From: Arthrinium phaeospermum | Taxonomy: Eukaryota; Ascomycota; Sordariomycetes; Amphisphaeriales; Apiosporaceae | Assembly (NCBI GenBank): GCA_006503535.1 | Contig: QYRS01000013.1 | Span: forward strand, 1,178,001-1,242,000 | DNA length: 64,000 bases | Direction: 5' to 3' | In this document: piece after piece, positions 1-13,291 of the stretch | Numbering within the stretch: position 1 is the first letter of the stretch | Layout: every line of letters begins with the position of its first letter | Translations under genes and position numbers: made by a program | Notes under the pieces: model-generated | What the model was told of the DNA's origin: nothing | Seen by the model: only the letters and a program-made list of their open reading frames with translations | Database searches by the model: none

Positions 1-2840
1 CGGTATTTAATTTGCCAAGCCTTTTAAGGCGCGGGTCCAGCTTTGGACCAACCCAAGATGGCAGACCAAGGAGACCCATGATGCGATTCCGGGATGCGCT
101 TCAACCTTTCCATCCCAGATTTTCTCCACCCCCAATGTAGGAAATTGCATCCCATCCACTCTTCCGCTACCAGGAAAAAAAAAAAAACGTGCCGAGTCCA
201 CTTGATATCATCCTGTACCTAGATTTCACCCGGGCGGTTTCCGGGTTCCAAAGAGGTAGTTCATGTACGTCACGTAGGTGGTGTGACCTTTTGCTCCGAT
301 ACGAAAAAGAGGGCCCGGAGGCCCTGGCAACGATTTCAAGACAGCAGTTTTGGAGTGGTGGAGTTGAGGTGGATAGAACAAAGCTGTCAGTCTAAATTCA
401 GCCTCCCTTGCTTCTCGAATCTTTCCGCACGGCCGGGCCAGGAGAAAGGGAGGAGGACAAGACACAGGCAGACGAGGCTGTGTGCCGTCTGGATGTCCGA
501 CCAAGAAGAGCGAGCTGGCCGTCTCCAAATCCAGCCCCGATGCGTGCATTAGTAGTGGCAGATCTCCAGCTCAGCAGGTTGCCGTGAACGGCTGATGTAT
601 TGGCTGAGCTGTGGATGCACCGCGTCGTCCCGCTGCCGTAACGCCCGAGAAACATGCACTATTGGTGTGACAGCAGGATTCTTTATTGCTGATTTTCCTC
701 CCCTCTCGCCCAAAATCCTCCCCACCCCCCTCGCTGCAGGTGATCCCGAGGCTGCCAGCTGCAGAGGCGGCCGAAGCGACATTCGGCGACTGCCCATCTG
801 ACCCAATCACGCCGTGGCGGGGCATCGGCTTGATCGCCTAGGCCGCCCACCCCTGGCGTTGGCCTCTGCACCTGGATGGAGCTGCAATTTCGTCTTCGGA
901 ATCTTGACGCCAGAGGTCTGCGCAAAGTTCTCTCCCAAACACGACCGTGACGCTGACACTATAATTGGACTATGAAGCCTCTGGGGCGCTCTTCGGTTTT
1001 GGTTTTTTGGCTCTGGCTGTGGTTCTGGCCCTGGTTTTTTGATGGACCAAGTCGCGGCTGGCTCACGAGAAAAGGAACCGCAAACCGGAAACGTCCAGTG
1101 TTCCTAATGGTTTGTTATTCCGCCATTGGCTCCCATCCTGGGCATCCTGGGATACTCGACAGTGTGTGCTGGCCAACACCCCCAAGCCCTGCAGTGCAAC
1201 GCCTTGATTGATCCTGGGAGCGAAGGCGGAAAGCGACATATGTAAACCCAGTCAGTCAGCCAGTCAGAGTGATGTTCGTTTGACGCGTCTGAGCAGGGGT
1301 TGGTTAGTAACAAGTATTGATGTGCGTTTGCTGTCGATACATGCATCCCATCGAGCCCATCCTACATGACCAACATACATTGATAGTCTAATAGTAACCT
1401 ACATACATACTTTCTTGCAGGGCCCCGCTGCTGCGAAGTGACACGACACGACACGACACAACACGATAAGACAAGAATACCTACTCCAACCCGTGATGGT
1501 GCCATCAGGGACAATTCTGCCAGCCCTTCAGATGGTAGCGGTCCACACGTTGCTTCTTTTCCCAGAACAAGTCACTGCGCAGATCCCTTCTGAATATCCC
1601 CAGCCATGGGCTGCAGCCACAAGATACCTACTTACTGGGCAGCCAGCAACCAGTTAGCTACGGCTGGAGATAGGTACATTGGGTTGACTGGTCGACTCGT
1701 CACGACTGGACAGTTAACCCCCAACGGCATCCCAAACTCTAATTAACCTGGGCATCATATAGTTCGAACGTGCAACGGGGTTTTCTTGGGAAAGCTTCAA
1801 TATATCGTCCGGCGTTTGCACATGGAAGGGAGGAGGGGCCCTTTCAATTGACGTTGGCGCAAGGTACCACCATGGGGGTGGAGGGGCGCAAGAGGGCTTA
1901 CGCACTAGCAAGGTGGGATGGGTTTGCCTAGCTTGCCTAGCCAGCCCGAAGCGGGACCCAGACTTCAACCCTGGTAAGAAAGCAAATTTGGATCACGCCT
2001 CTTGTCGAATCGTCGCACTTCTCGTCGGTCGCTGCCAATCTCCCACAGGTGAGCGAGGGGAATAGGCGCTTCTGATCGGGTGTTTCTGGTTGTCAGCCAT
2101 CGCTCGGCATGGCCAAAACCAGCCAGCCCTTCCAAGTGGAGCAACGATATACTACCGAGATGAGCGGCGTGGTCATGGCACGGTACATACATCAGATGGA
2201 CTACTTGTCGATAACAGGCATGAGTCCAACCTACGACTGGCCTACGACCCGGGTTGGCAGCCGATGTTGAGTTTTCCCTCCTTCTCTTCCTCCCGGTCGT
2301 GAATGTCACCAAATACCCGTCCTCTCGTCATCTTTACATGTTCAAGCTGCTCGCATGAAAGCAGGCCCCCACTGCCCTGTCCTGACGGCCCATGCGTGAT
2401 ATTGGACTTGGCTATAACTCGTTTGATCTACCACTACCTTGTGCGGCCCTGCCACAACATACGTTATCCCCGGGCTGTCCTCCGGCTCTTGTCGTGAACA
2501 CTGCCCAGCAACATCCTTGTCACCAGTCCACACACTTCCTTGTTCAGCTCGAGCCGGCCTGACGGATTCGAGCCCCCCCACCCATCCACCCGTGCTGCGT
2601 GCTTCTTAAGAACCTGCCGCCCGGAGTTCCCAGACCCTCAAGGTCTGCTTGGAAGTCCCAGTGGCTTGTCAGGGTACACTCGCGCCAACATCTCTCATGC
2701 CAATGATGCCTTGTGACAGCTCTTGAACGTCGACAACTAGGTTACAAGAGGAGACAACGTTGCGTCTTAGGAGACTTAGACCTGGAAGGCCCCATCACAG
2801 CCACACCTCCCTATCCGCAAGCAAGCAAGAGGTCGCCATA
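1..2840. other. gene-free upstream region
   Basis: No reading frame here has a plausible protein family, codon pattern or splice structure; all are short and overlap in several frames. The stretch holds a 13-A run (about 175-187), a short ACACG-type tandem at about 1440-1468 and CAGT-like repeats at about 1250-1270. The right end is presumably the promoter and leader of the DUF4203 gene. I see nothing else that I can support. Confidence 0.6.
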
Positions 2841-5800
2841 ATGCTATCCGGAAATATACGATCATGGATGGTGGTGTGCTTGGTGGTGTTGTCGAATGCA
2901 GTGACGGTACAAGGCTTGGGTCCTCTTCGAAGACAGGACACTACAGCCGTGGCCACGACAGGGCCGCCGGCAGGAGAGGCACCCACCAGCACCGCACCGC
3001 CAGCAAACTCGGAAACGACGAAGGCTACATCAATTACCACGACCCGGCCCACAGACGTTCCACACTCTACGGTGGTGTCGTCTCCCACAGCTGCCCCTTC
3101 GGCGCTGAATGGCAACATCACACCTAACAATTCGACAGTCGATAACGGTTAGCTGCCCAGCTTCTCGAGCACATGGCTTTCTTTGTTGAAGAAAATACTG
3201 ACAACTCGTTTGCAGCAACGGTGCCGGCTGGCGAGCTCCCCCTGACACCAGTCGTAACTCCAGGATGGGGGGTTGCTGGCGCTATTCTCATTGTGACAGG
3301 CGTTGTATACACCTTGATCGGCATTAAAAACAACTGCCTACACGCCTTCGGTTCAGCGGCCTACCTATCGAGTTTATGCACTACGGTTCTGATTGTTTAC
3401 GTCATGGTCCTTCCCGTCAGTAACGCGGTACAAGGCGCTTACGTGGTCGCTGTTGTATGTACGGGACTTCTACTTGGCGGCGGCGCAATCGTGTTCAGGG
3501 ATCTGACAGAAAGCTTGGGCTGCTTGCTCGGCGGTTTCTGCTTCAGTATGTGGTTGCTATCGCTTCACGACGGCGGTCTGTTGCAGGATAATACCACCGG
3601 CAAGGTTATCTTCATCATTGCCTTCACGCTGGCAGGCTTTGCGTTGTACTTCAGCCAGTACACCCGGGCGTATGGTCTGATGGGTCTGATGTCATTTGCC
3701 GGCGCCACTGTGATAGTCCTGGGCATCGACTGTTTCAGTCGAGCAGGATTAAAGGAATTTTGGGCATGGATCTGGGATCTCAATTCCAGTCTATTTCCGC
3801 TCGGAGCCACTACGTATCCAATCACTAGAGGCATGCGCGTCGAGCTTGCGCTAACTGTCATATTCTGCGGCATTGGAATCATATCGCAGCTCCGGTTGTG
3901 GAAAGTAATCCAGGAGCGGCGCACCAAGCGAGCTGAAGCCCGCGCGGAAGCTCGCAAACAAATGGACGAGGAAGAAGCAAACCTCGGCCGCCAGGTGGAG
4001 GCCGAGAACGCTCGAGAGAGACGGGAATGGGAGGCTACCTACGGCCAACGGAACCTGACGAGCCCTAGCATCTCGCAAGATTCCGGTGTTGGAGACGTGG
4101 GCGAGAAACCCGGCCGGATCGATGATTCTATCAACAAGGAGGCGCCGGGTGAAACCGTTATTGAGCTGGCCGAACTACCAGTATCATCTCCGACACCGCC
4201 GCCAAAACCGGCCGCGACTGGGTTAGTCACAGCCGACCAAAAAGATGAGAGCAGTGTCACGGTACGAGTGGCGCAAGATGACAGCCCTGTCGATGATGAT
4301 AGCTTGCCGGCAATGCCGGAGCCTGCTCAGCTTCACGGCGAAGGAGATATCAACGAATCTGCTCGACCTATTTCACAGTTGACAGCCGTCACGGAGAAAA
4401 CAGTTGTTAAATCATCCGCGCCCGAGATTATCCCTCTTCCATTCCAAATTCCGGAACAGGCGGACCGAGACAGTGGAGATGAAGATGATCGATCTTCTTT
4501 CGCCACGTTTGCTGACGAAGACCGGTCTGTCAATTTCAGCAAAAGAGACTCCCGAGGTTCCTTGGGCAATCGTTTGTCTGTTGAGTCAGGATATCTACTT
4601 CGCAAGCTGTCTCACCGATCAATTAGATCGTCCCTTTCCAAGAGAAGATCTGGAGCTCTATCTCCATCCCCATTGTCACCCACCGGGGGCGAGAGCCAAG
4701 AAGATCTCGTCACACAATCACCGGATGCTGATGAAGAGGGTACTGGGTCAGTAATTGCAACCGTTGACGGGATGAGCGTCAATGATGAGAAGGCAGAAGA
4801 CGATGACGACGACGACGACCGAGTAACCGTTAAAGGGGGAGGCCTATTACCGTCCATCGAAGTAAGCAATAGTTTGCTGGGCACTCCGCCAGCTATTGCC
4901 AGAAAACGCGCGCTCCGCAAAATTGATAGCACCAATAGATCTCTGCGCCCCGAATCTACAGCAGAGACAGTTGCGACCGATATCCTGAACCCATCGGTCA
5001 TGGATGAGACTGTTGGTGTCAGGTCACCTCGAAACAGCGCAACTGATACTGCCGCTGGAAACGACAAGACGAAAGACGTCACCACGGAGACTCAGAATGC
5101 ATTTGCCACCCCGAAGAGAGTATCTTCAGCGGCACCTTCGACTGATTCCACGCCTAATAGTTTGACGAAAGACCGCTTGCCGTCGAGCCTTTCGCGCGTG
5201 GCCAAATCCTATCGAACCAACGAGTGGGCAAAGCATCTGGCTCTGGCAGATGCCCCCGACCCGGAGGAACTGAAAGTAGACGTGCTGCCAAGCCCGACGC
5301 AGGCTACAGTTGGCGAAGAGGCTGCCGCTCCAGTAGATGTCCAAGGCCTGCAGCAGACTCCTGCGAATGCCGCCCTGCCGCCCGCGGTAATGCCGATGCC
5401 TAGCGCTACTTCCGAACCGGCCCCCATGTCCCGATCCAATTCTCGAGTCTCGATTAGCTCTGCTTTGACGACCGCACCAGAAACAAGCGTCCGCCCGAGT
5501 CATAGCTTCAAGAGACAATCATTCAGCCAGACGAACCGTATGTCAACTGATGTGGGTATGGTCCAACCCATCCCCGAAGAGGAAGCCAGTGGCGAGCTTC
5601 AGGCGAGTCCACGTCAGTCGGCATCGCCGGTGGGATCAAACAAGGTCTCGCCTGCGTCCTCCAGGCGAGTATCGATGGAGCAAACTGGCGACGCTCGACA
5701 GCCTATACCAGGAGTCGTCTCCTACTCCAGCCCCCAGACTCTGCTTGGCATGCGCGAGGTCCTCCTCCGAAGCAGATCCCAGGTCGATATGGTGCCGGAA

Positions 5801-6424
5801 AATCCAGGATACCCGACTCAAACGCCTAGTGACGCTGGTTCAGTCGGTCACTTGCCCATACAAGATGCCGACGATCTTCCCTTGAGCCAAAGGAAACAGC
5901 TCATGCGCCAACAGAGCTTGCAATACGGAGCTTCTCCGCTTGATTCAAAGCAAAGTCCGATGCAACTTCCCGTACGAGGGGCCTCACGCTTATCGTCCGC
6001 CCCGGCCGCGGCGATACCGTTCGACTCGCACCAGCCCCAGAGGTACTCGACCTTGCCATCCCAATCGGCACGTGAAGCCCAAATGCAAAATTTCCGTCAA
6101 TCCGTAGCGCAAGACCTACGGGCCGGTACGCCAATAATCCCAACTGGCGCGAATGGAAGCCAGACTCTCTTGGCCTCATCTTCGAACCCGCTTGTCTCAG
6201 GCGCGGGCATGCTAAACCGCGATGGCGCAGCTCGGCAAAGCATTGAGCAGGGACGCTTTAAGCTTCTGTCGCAAAAAGAGCAAGAGGCGCAGCGCAAACA
6301 GATGTCGCTCTACGAGAAAGAGCGCGCGGAACGCATCTTCGAAGAGCGCATGCGCCGAGGCGACTTGATGGACGCACACCGGGACGCTTTACGACGGATG
6401 CAGAGCTCTGTTAGAGACTCCTAG
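2841..6424 (+). CDS. DUF4203 (TM7SF3/TMEM198-like) multi-pass membrane protein
   Basis: Model: exons 2841-3147 and 3216-6424, 1171 aa. The 68-nt intron has donor GTTAGC, a CTGAC branch and a TGCAG acceptor, and it joins the frames as DN|ATVPAGE. The ATG at 2841 opens a hydrophobic signal peptide (residues about 8-25, WMVVCLVVLSNAVTV). A Ser/Thr/Pro-rich, N-glycosylation-prone segment follows to about residue 110. Then come about seven transmembrane helices (residues about 115-350), arranged like the DUF4203 domain. After a basic, Glu/Arg-rich helix (KRAEARAEARKQ) there is a very long, disordered, Ser-rich cytosolic tail of about 800 residues. It ends in a charged helix (YEKERAERIFEERMRRG). 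Location is probably the plasma or an internal membrane. Family function is not established in fungi. The frame is intact over 3.2 kb, so gene status is secure; the function is not. Confidence 0.9.
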
Positions 6425-8615
6425 ATGCTCGAGAAGAGAACTCGAAAAAAATGACGAAGAAGAAAACGAAGGGAGAAAAAAAAAAACATAACCGAGATGA
6501 ACAAATGAGTTTGACGAGCTGTGAAGAGCTTTGATCGACGACGTACACGACATGAATGGATGTATTATCTTCCTATGGACGTGTTTCTTTTTTTTCCACC
6601 CCACCATTTCCACACATCCTCTTTCTTCCCTTTTCATTACTACGGATGGATGGCTCTTGGCTAGAGACGGATTGGGGAGAACATTCAGAGATACCCTTCT
6701 TTCTTCGCTTCCTTTCTCATTATTATTATTATTGCTATCATTCCCACCTTCCAACACTGGATTGGAATTTGCTTCTTGCATCCTTTGCCAGTCTTCATTA
6801 GACCACGTTACGTTGCCATGGTCACCACCTCGTCGCCTCGCCCTTGCGGTTTCTCTAGATATGGATGATACCCGTTGCGGCTTCATAGAGCAGACTTTGA
6901 TATTGCAACGCCCTTGCATATTGTTTATTGTTTTTGAACCTTTCTTTCCTCCCTTCCTTTACATAATGGACATTGGCGCATGGATGCCAGACATGATCTG
7001 TGGACATCATGGAGTTGTGATTGATCACAAGGGGAAGCAAAAAATCCGGAATTAGTTGGTTTTCTACACGTTCCAAACCTGTCATTTACATTAACATGGC
7101 TGCGTTATACACGTACCTACATAGATAGGCGTTATTAGCCCAGGTGCATGAAGCGCCTTCTGTGCTCAGGAGTATGTAGGAAAACGCCAAATATGGACAA
7201 AGCATTGATGCAAGCAAACATTCAATGTTCCAATTTTTGAGTAGTCACAGTAGAGTCTCTTGTTTGTTTGCAGCCGTGCCGAAACCCTTGCGGTCTTGTA
7301 CGTTTGTTTCGTGCTTGATATGACTGATAGAAAAAGGGCCAACTGATATTGGTGTCCTGGCAAGCCTGGCTGTATGTTATGTACAGTAAGGGAAACCCCC
7401 CAAGGTTCTTCTATGGTCTTTGATGTTCCAAGGTTGCGATATCCACCAATTTTGCTTGTCATTGCACCGAACCAACCAACCCACCAACCAACCTTGCTAC
7501 GCCACACACTTACTTACTGTATGGGCGCATCATGGCATGGCAGGAAATGTGCTCCCTATTTACATACTTCAAAGTAGTGGAACGTATCAAGTGATCTATT
7601 GGTGCAGGATAGGTACATGTTTCTGAATGTGCGCGCACTTGCAAGTAAACGTAAAAGTAGAAGGGGAAAGAGTCATACCGGCTCTGTAGTACCTACCTAC
7701 CTCCTAGACGATCTCCACCAATGGACCCTTGGGCTTTGTGGCCTGCTGTAGCCTGTCATGGGAGAATCCCCCGCAAAGCACCCAGCACCTAGGTAGGCAT
7801 CAGCGCACTAAATTTGGAATGGCTAGATGGGTTTCTGGTTAAGTGGCGCGGCTTCCCACAGGGATCTTTGTTCACGGCCTGGCCACTGACCCGCTCCCCT
7901 ACGTCCATAGCTGCCTTCCACTGAACTGGCCCATCACTAACCTACCTGGAATCGATGCTGAAGCCTGCTGCCTGCCCAGTGACTTGACTTCAATGACTGC
8001 CTAGCACCTAAGTAGCCCAGCTTGATCACTTCAATGTGCCGACCCCAACCCACCGTCAACAACAAAAAGAGGCCGCGCTTCCTCCAGTCTGACCTTGATC
8101 TTTCCGCCTCTTTGTCTGACCATTAATTCATAACACTTCCTTGGTTCTATCCAACAACGAACACCAACTTCTCTACCTGACCTGGTGCGTCGAAAGGAAA
8201 ACAAGAAACTGACTTTGATTGACTGGCACCTGCTGCAAGTGTAAGTTCAACCTGCTCCATTGTGACCCGAACTGCAACTAGCTCATTGTTCTCCATTGCC
8301 TGCACCTGCACCACAACAACACCTTTCTCCGATTCCCTGGAAGGCTGACGGCTTCCCAACTACTTATTTGCACCACTCACCCCACCCAACCTACAAACAC
8401 TTGCCAAATCAAATCCCAACCCACCAACATCTACCATTGCTTCTCTTCTGACAACATCCCAATAAATCCAGAACGACCAGACTCATCTGCGACAAATCTT
8501 TACCCACAACATCCCAGCATTCGGCCATTGGTACAACATCACCAACTGGCTACTACAACCGCAACTCATCACGATATCCAGCAATCGTACATTTACACAC
8601 GTCACAACCGTCAAA
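6425..8615. other. intergenic region with SKP1 promoter and leader
   Basis: This contains the 3' end of the DUF4203 gene (an A-rich tract at about 6474-6486, right after the stop) and the promoter of the SKP1 gene. There is a TTA/TAT microsatellite at about 6719-6735 and an ACCA-rich stretch at about 7468-7492. The last 250 bases are C/A-rich with many CAAC/ACAAC words, typical of a fungal 5' leader. No gene is seen. Confidence 0.55.
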
Positions 8616-9237
8616 ATGGCCGCTACCGAAGGTACCACCATTCGCCTCCAGTCCAACGATAACCAGATTATCATGGTGGACAAGGCTGTCGCTGAGCGCT
8701 CTCTGTTGATCAAGAACATGCTGGAGGATCTTGGTGAAGCCGCTGTTACCGAGACCATTCCCATCCCTAACGTAAGTACCTACCCAATCCTGCATTGCAT
8801 CGTTTCGCCTTGGCTGCATCCCGGACGCCTTTTTTGTATCCTTTTTTTTCTTTTCATTCTGGAAGCGTACTGACATAGTCGTATCATAGGTCACCGAGCC
8901 CGTTCTGAACAAGGTGATCGAGTGGTGCCAGCACCACCGCGGCGATCCCCCTGCCACCAACGAGGAAGAGTCTGATACTCGCAAGCGAACCACCGAGATT
9001 GAGGAGTGGGATCAGAAGTTCATGCAGGTCGACCAAGAGATGCTCTTTGAGATCATTCTCGCATCCAACTACCTGGACATCAAGCCCCTGCTTGATGTCG
9101 GCTGCAAGACCGTGGCCAACATGATCAAGGGCAAGTCTCCCGAGGAGATCCGCAAGACATTCAACATTACCAACGACTTCACGCCGGAAGAGGAGGAGCA
9201 GATCCGCCGTGAGAACGAGTGGGCCGAGGACCGTTAA
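8616..9237 (+). CDS. skp1: SKP1 subunit of SCF ubiquitin ligase
   Basis: Exons 8616-8771 and 8890-9237 give 167 aa. The 118-nt phase-0 intron has donor GTAAGT and ends in CATAG, with a CTGAC branch. Residues 1-70 form the BTB/POZ-like fold that binds cullin (it begins [15 protein letters not shown]). The C-terminal helices ([17 protein letters not shown], then [16 protein letters not shown]) are the F-box-binding module, and the protein ends in the family's usual acidic tail (ENEWAEDR). Length matches fungal SKP1 (SconC in Aspergillus). It links F-box proteins to Cul1 in the SCF E3 ligase in nucleus and cytosol, and it also belongs to the RAVE and kinetochore CBF3-type complexes in yeast. Identification is near certain from sequence conservation. 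Confidence 0.97.
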
Positions 9238-11569
9238 ATGTTGCTCCGCCTTTACCGGCATGCATGCTTGGCGTTCTCCTCCTGGTTCTGCTTGTAACGA
9301 CTCTGATGATTGGGGCGTGGTGATGGTTTGATATGGTTCTGGGTACAAGGCCATATACATTAGCACCGAAAACGCTGCGAAAGGGTGACAGTATGGACAA
9401 CCTTGGTCTTGGGTTCTCCTGATATCCCAACGTCGCCCAAAGAATGACTGCCTTATGATGACCTGATGGCAGAGGTCCATAGTAATAGAGACTACTTTTA
9501 CTGAAACCACCGCATCCTTCTCTCTCTCTCTCTCTCTAATCCTGGGAGCTTGTAAACCCTATGGTATCTGTGCAGAGAGTGCTCGTGCCTTGTTCAATAA
9601 TTCATGTACTTGATGTTAGCCTTGGTGGTTCTTGAAGGCGATGAAGGCCACAGTGACGTATGACGAACAACTGCAAGCGATGTAGGAACTGACATTGCAA
9701 GTGCAGCCGAGCAGCCGCGCAGGGCTCCATCATGGCTGTCTGATCTTGGACCTCAACTATCGGGAATTTGAATTTTGTAAATATATTGAATAGTTTTTTT
9801 CGTTATTTACTATCGTTTCAAATAATAACGATTTATATTGGCACGATGAGTCAGCAATTAGAAGGGGCGGCTGCAGGAGCGTGAAGCAGGTCATTCGTTA
9901 TCATCGACCCCTTGATCTGAGGGACCATACGTTAGCGGCGCAAGTCAGACTGCAAATGGACGGGAGGCAAATGCAATATATGATCGGCAGCTTCAATAAC
10001 GCAGGCCCGGGTCCTCTCGGCTCCGTCCCTGACTGGCTGGGACGAGGAGGAGGGAGGGCATTCTGGACCACTTCGTGTGACAGAAGCCCACCTCTCATGT
10101 CACGTTTATAAACGCTTTGAAGGTTAGGGGTTTCAAGTGGCAGTATCAGAGCAAATGACAAAAAGCTTAGGTTGGCACGTTATGTGTTATCACGGATACT
10201 GTACTCGTAAGTGTTGCGGGGGTCTGATTCTCCTGGATGGAAGGGCATCGTCATATTCAGGGGGTGGTTTTCTCTGTAAGTGCAAGCAAAGGTGCGGTGC
10301 ATCTCCAGTCAGTCGGAGAAGAAGTCGAGAAGAGAAGTCGTGCAACCAGCAGCCCAAACCATTGAAAGCCTGCTTGGGGCTAATGCGCTTGTGCTTTGAC
10401 TGTAACAGAACAGCAGCAGACACCATTGATTGATGGTTCTTTGTCCAAAGTGAAGGAAGCAGAGCGAAGGGGAAAACATTGAACATCTGATCTTATGTCT
10501 GTCTCGCTCTCCCTCTCTCGCAATAACTGCATCTAGTGGCACTGCCTACTTGGGGGTGTATTCCGACAATCTCCCTCAGTCGAAACTACCTACATAACTG
10601 CAGCAAAGCTTCACCATCTTCATCATCATCATCATCTTCATCATCATCATCGTTCAAGCTTGGGCGCATACCTAACGTTTGTCCCCCTCCCTCCCCCTCC
10701 CCCTCCACTGCCCGGCCAGCCAGCAGCTGCCCTTGCCCTGTACGTGTGCTTAAAAGGCACGGCTCCTTGCCGCGCATCAGTGTATGTATGTACCTGCACG
10801 CTTAGCTTGAGTCTTGCGTGTGACATATACCGTTCTTGCTGGGTTCCCATTGGATTCCTATTGATTGACTGGTTAATTTGGCCTTGTTTCGAGAGCAAAA
10901 GCCCCCCCCCGACTCGCTCAGGCGCTTCCAGACCGACTGGCAGGCCCCTCCCAGCTCCTGAGAGGCCCCCACCATCAACGGTGAGAAAGCTCGCACAGTC
11001 GCCGGCTTTCTTGGACATTACTGGCCTAGCCCACCCATCCAAGCCCACCCAGCGCCCGCGTGTGTGGATTGTGTGTGTTACAGCAGGGAAAAGGAAGCAG
11101 CAGCCATTTGCCATCATCGAACAAGCACAACAACACCAATACCAACCCTACTGCCATTCTTCAAAAATCGGGCAGCAGCTCCTCTTGCAGCATATCCCAC
11201 ACATTGCTGCTGGACCCAAGCCCTCTGGATTGCTGGTACGGATACTCCTCCATCCCTACCTACTTTTGCCCGCAACTCTCGACTCCAGTCCCGCGGGGTA
11301 ACATCGTCCGTTCGTCTTAGGTGCGAGACAATTCCCTATCGCGCCCAACGTGTCGCCTAATCGAAGCGCCCCCCCTGGCCTGTCAAGGGGATAGACTCAG
11401 GTTGGCCATCTGCCGCCCATCGCTCCAGTCCTGCTCTCGAAATCGCTGCATGATCGCATAAAGGCTCTCAGGGCTTTTCTGCCGCGAACACCACGCTTTA
11501 CCCGTCTTCTGGTCCGGTCTCATTACTTACCCGAATCACCCTCCATCGCCCGTCGCCACTCCGCCCGAC
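9238..11569. other. intergenic region with long leader of the MAPKK gene
   Basis: No convincing gene is present. Features are a CT microsatellite (about 9519-9538), an AT-rich stretch (about 9770-9840), a CAT/CTT repeat (10614-10651), a C-rich tract (about 10680-10712) and a leader-like C/A-rich stretch before 11570. A 213-codon plus-strand frame at 10660-11301 is low-complexity (Pro, Leu, Ser) and ends 270 nt before the MAPKK start. I treat it as leader or noise. Confidence 0.5.
10614..10651. repeat. CAT/CTT microsatellite
   Basis: A run of CAT and CTT triplets about 0.9 kb upstream of the MAPKK start. It is an imperfect simple repeat, likely length-variable between strains. Confidence 0.85.
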
Positions 11570-13291
11570 ATGGCCGATCCATTTGCCCCGCGCTCCATGA
11601 AGCGCAAGAACGTTAAGGGTCTCGCCCTTACGCCCGCCGCCCCAAAAGCCTCGCCATCCAGTAATAACGACAACGCCGGGGGCTGGGGCGCAGGCGGCTC
11701 CAGGCATGAAGATGGCAACGAAGCCCAGCTGGAGATTGGCATCGAGTTCAACTTGGACCTGAGACAGGAGGATCTCGAGATAATAAAGGAGCTCGGCTCA
11801 GGCAATGGAGGTACCGTCAGCAAGATCAAGCATCTGCCCACGGGAACAACCATGGCCCGCAAGGTCTGCATCCCATCCAGGGTCCGCCCAAGCTGAAGAC
11901 AGGCCGCTGATACCACGATTTACAGATTATCCATGTGGAGGCCAAGAAGGAAATGAGGAAGCGAATCGTGCGCGAGCTCCAAATCATGCACAGCTGCAAC
12001 TCCGAATACATCGTCAACTTTTACGGAGCATTCCTGAACGAGCACAACGATGTGATCATGTGCATGGAGTACATGGACGTTGGGTAAGTCATGCATGGAA
12101 AGCTGCACATCTGTGGCGAAGCTAATGGGTTGGCCACAGATCTCTCGACCGCGTATCCCGTGTCTTCGGCCCCGTGCGAGTCGATGTACTGGGCAAGATC
12201 GCAGAGGCAACCCTGGGCGGCCTGACATACCTCTACGAGAAGCACCATATCATGCATCGCGATATCAAGCCGTCCAACATCTTGGTCAACTCTCGGGGCT
12301 CCATTAAGCTATGCGATTTTGGCGTGTCTGGAGAACTGATTAACTCGATCGCGGACACTTTCGTTGGCACCTCGACTTACATGGCACCTGAGAGAATCCA
12401 GGGCGAGAGATACACGGTCAAGTCCGATGTCTGGAGTTTCGGCCTGTCCATCATGGAGCTGGCTATCGGCAAGTTCCCTTTTGCTGCCAGTGAGCAGCTG
12501 TCCGATGGCGACGGAGCACCGGCTGGTATCTTGGATCTTCTGCAGCAGATTGTCCACGAGCCCGCGCCTAAGCTTCCCAAGAGCGATGCGTTCCCGGCCA
12601 TCCTCGAGGATATGATTCAGAGGTGTTTGTCCAAAGTACCCGATGAACGGCCGACCCCGCAGGAACTCTTTGTAAGATACCCATCATGAAAGCGCATAAG
12701 AAGAAATGCTTTACTAATATATATTTTCAGGAGCGCGATCCGTTTGTCCAGGCGGCCAAGCGCACGCCTGTCGACTTGCGGGCCTGGGCTGTCGGGCTCA
12801 TGGAGAAGGATAACCGGAAATCCCACTTGGCACCGCAGCTCTCGCCGACATCACAAGACCTGTTGCGCCACAGCGACTCGCCAACTTACCAGGGTGATGG
12901 TGGCTACACGCCTACATCCGGAGAGATCCCTATTGCGGGAGCCATTTCATCGCCACGGGAAGCAGCCAGTCACTCGCAGAACCGGTCACCAACGCGCAAC
13001 GGAATGGGTAGCCTCGGGCGTGCAGGTGGTGCAGCAGCCCATCCTGGTTTAGGTCAGCGATCGGCCACGGCCACATCCGTACCGCGGGTGGGAACCCCTG
13101 ACAAGAACTTGCCGGCTAGCGCGAGCCAAGCAACTTTCACACTGCCCGTGAGATCTGGTCCAGGAGGGCCAATGCCTCCCCCGCCGCGGAAAGAGACGCC
13201 CGACGAGTTGAGGAAAGACAGCCGACGACAGGCTGCTTTCCTCCCCCCATCAAACGGTGGCTACGGCAGCGCGGGATACCCGCCAAAGTAG
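11570..13291 (+). CDS. ste7: MAP kinase kinase, Ste7/MEK type
   Basis: Four exons (11570-11863, 11926-12083, 12140-12671, 12731-13291) give 514 aa; all three introns join in frame with GT-AG ends. The kinase domain starts at about residue 67: Gly loop ELGSGNGGTVSK, then ARK|IIHVEAKKEMRKRIVREL, whose first Lys is the ATP-binding residue. It has catalytic loop IMHRDIKPSNILV, DFG motif LCDFGVSGEL and activation segment SIADTFVGTSTYMAPE, with the S/T pair phosphorylated in MEKs. The C-terminal 190 residues are Pro/Ser-rich and disordered. This form matches the filamentous-fungal Ste7 orthologue (Mst7 of Magnaporthe, mek-2 of Neurospora) rather than the wall-integrity Mkk1 or the Pbs2 type. It acts between a Ste11-type MAPKKK and a Fus3/Kss1-type MAPK. 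That pathway controls fusion, mating and, in pathogens, host invasion. The short N-terminus carries the usual basic MAPK-docking patch (MKRKNVKGLAL). Confidence 0.96.

Noticed and set aside
2555..2580. GGATTCGAGCC as a possible tRNA B box
   Set aside because: No A box or pairing arms upstream.
10660..11301. 213-codon plus-strand frame upstream of the MAPKK gene
   Set aside because: Low-complexity Pro/Leu/Ser composition, no domain, overlaps other frames of similar length, and sits in leader-like sequence.
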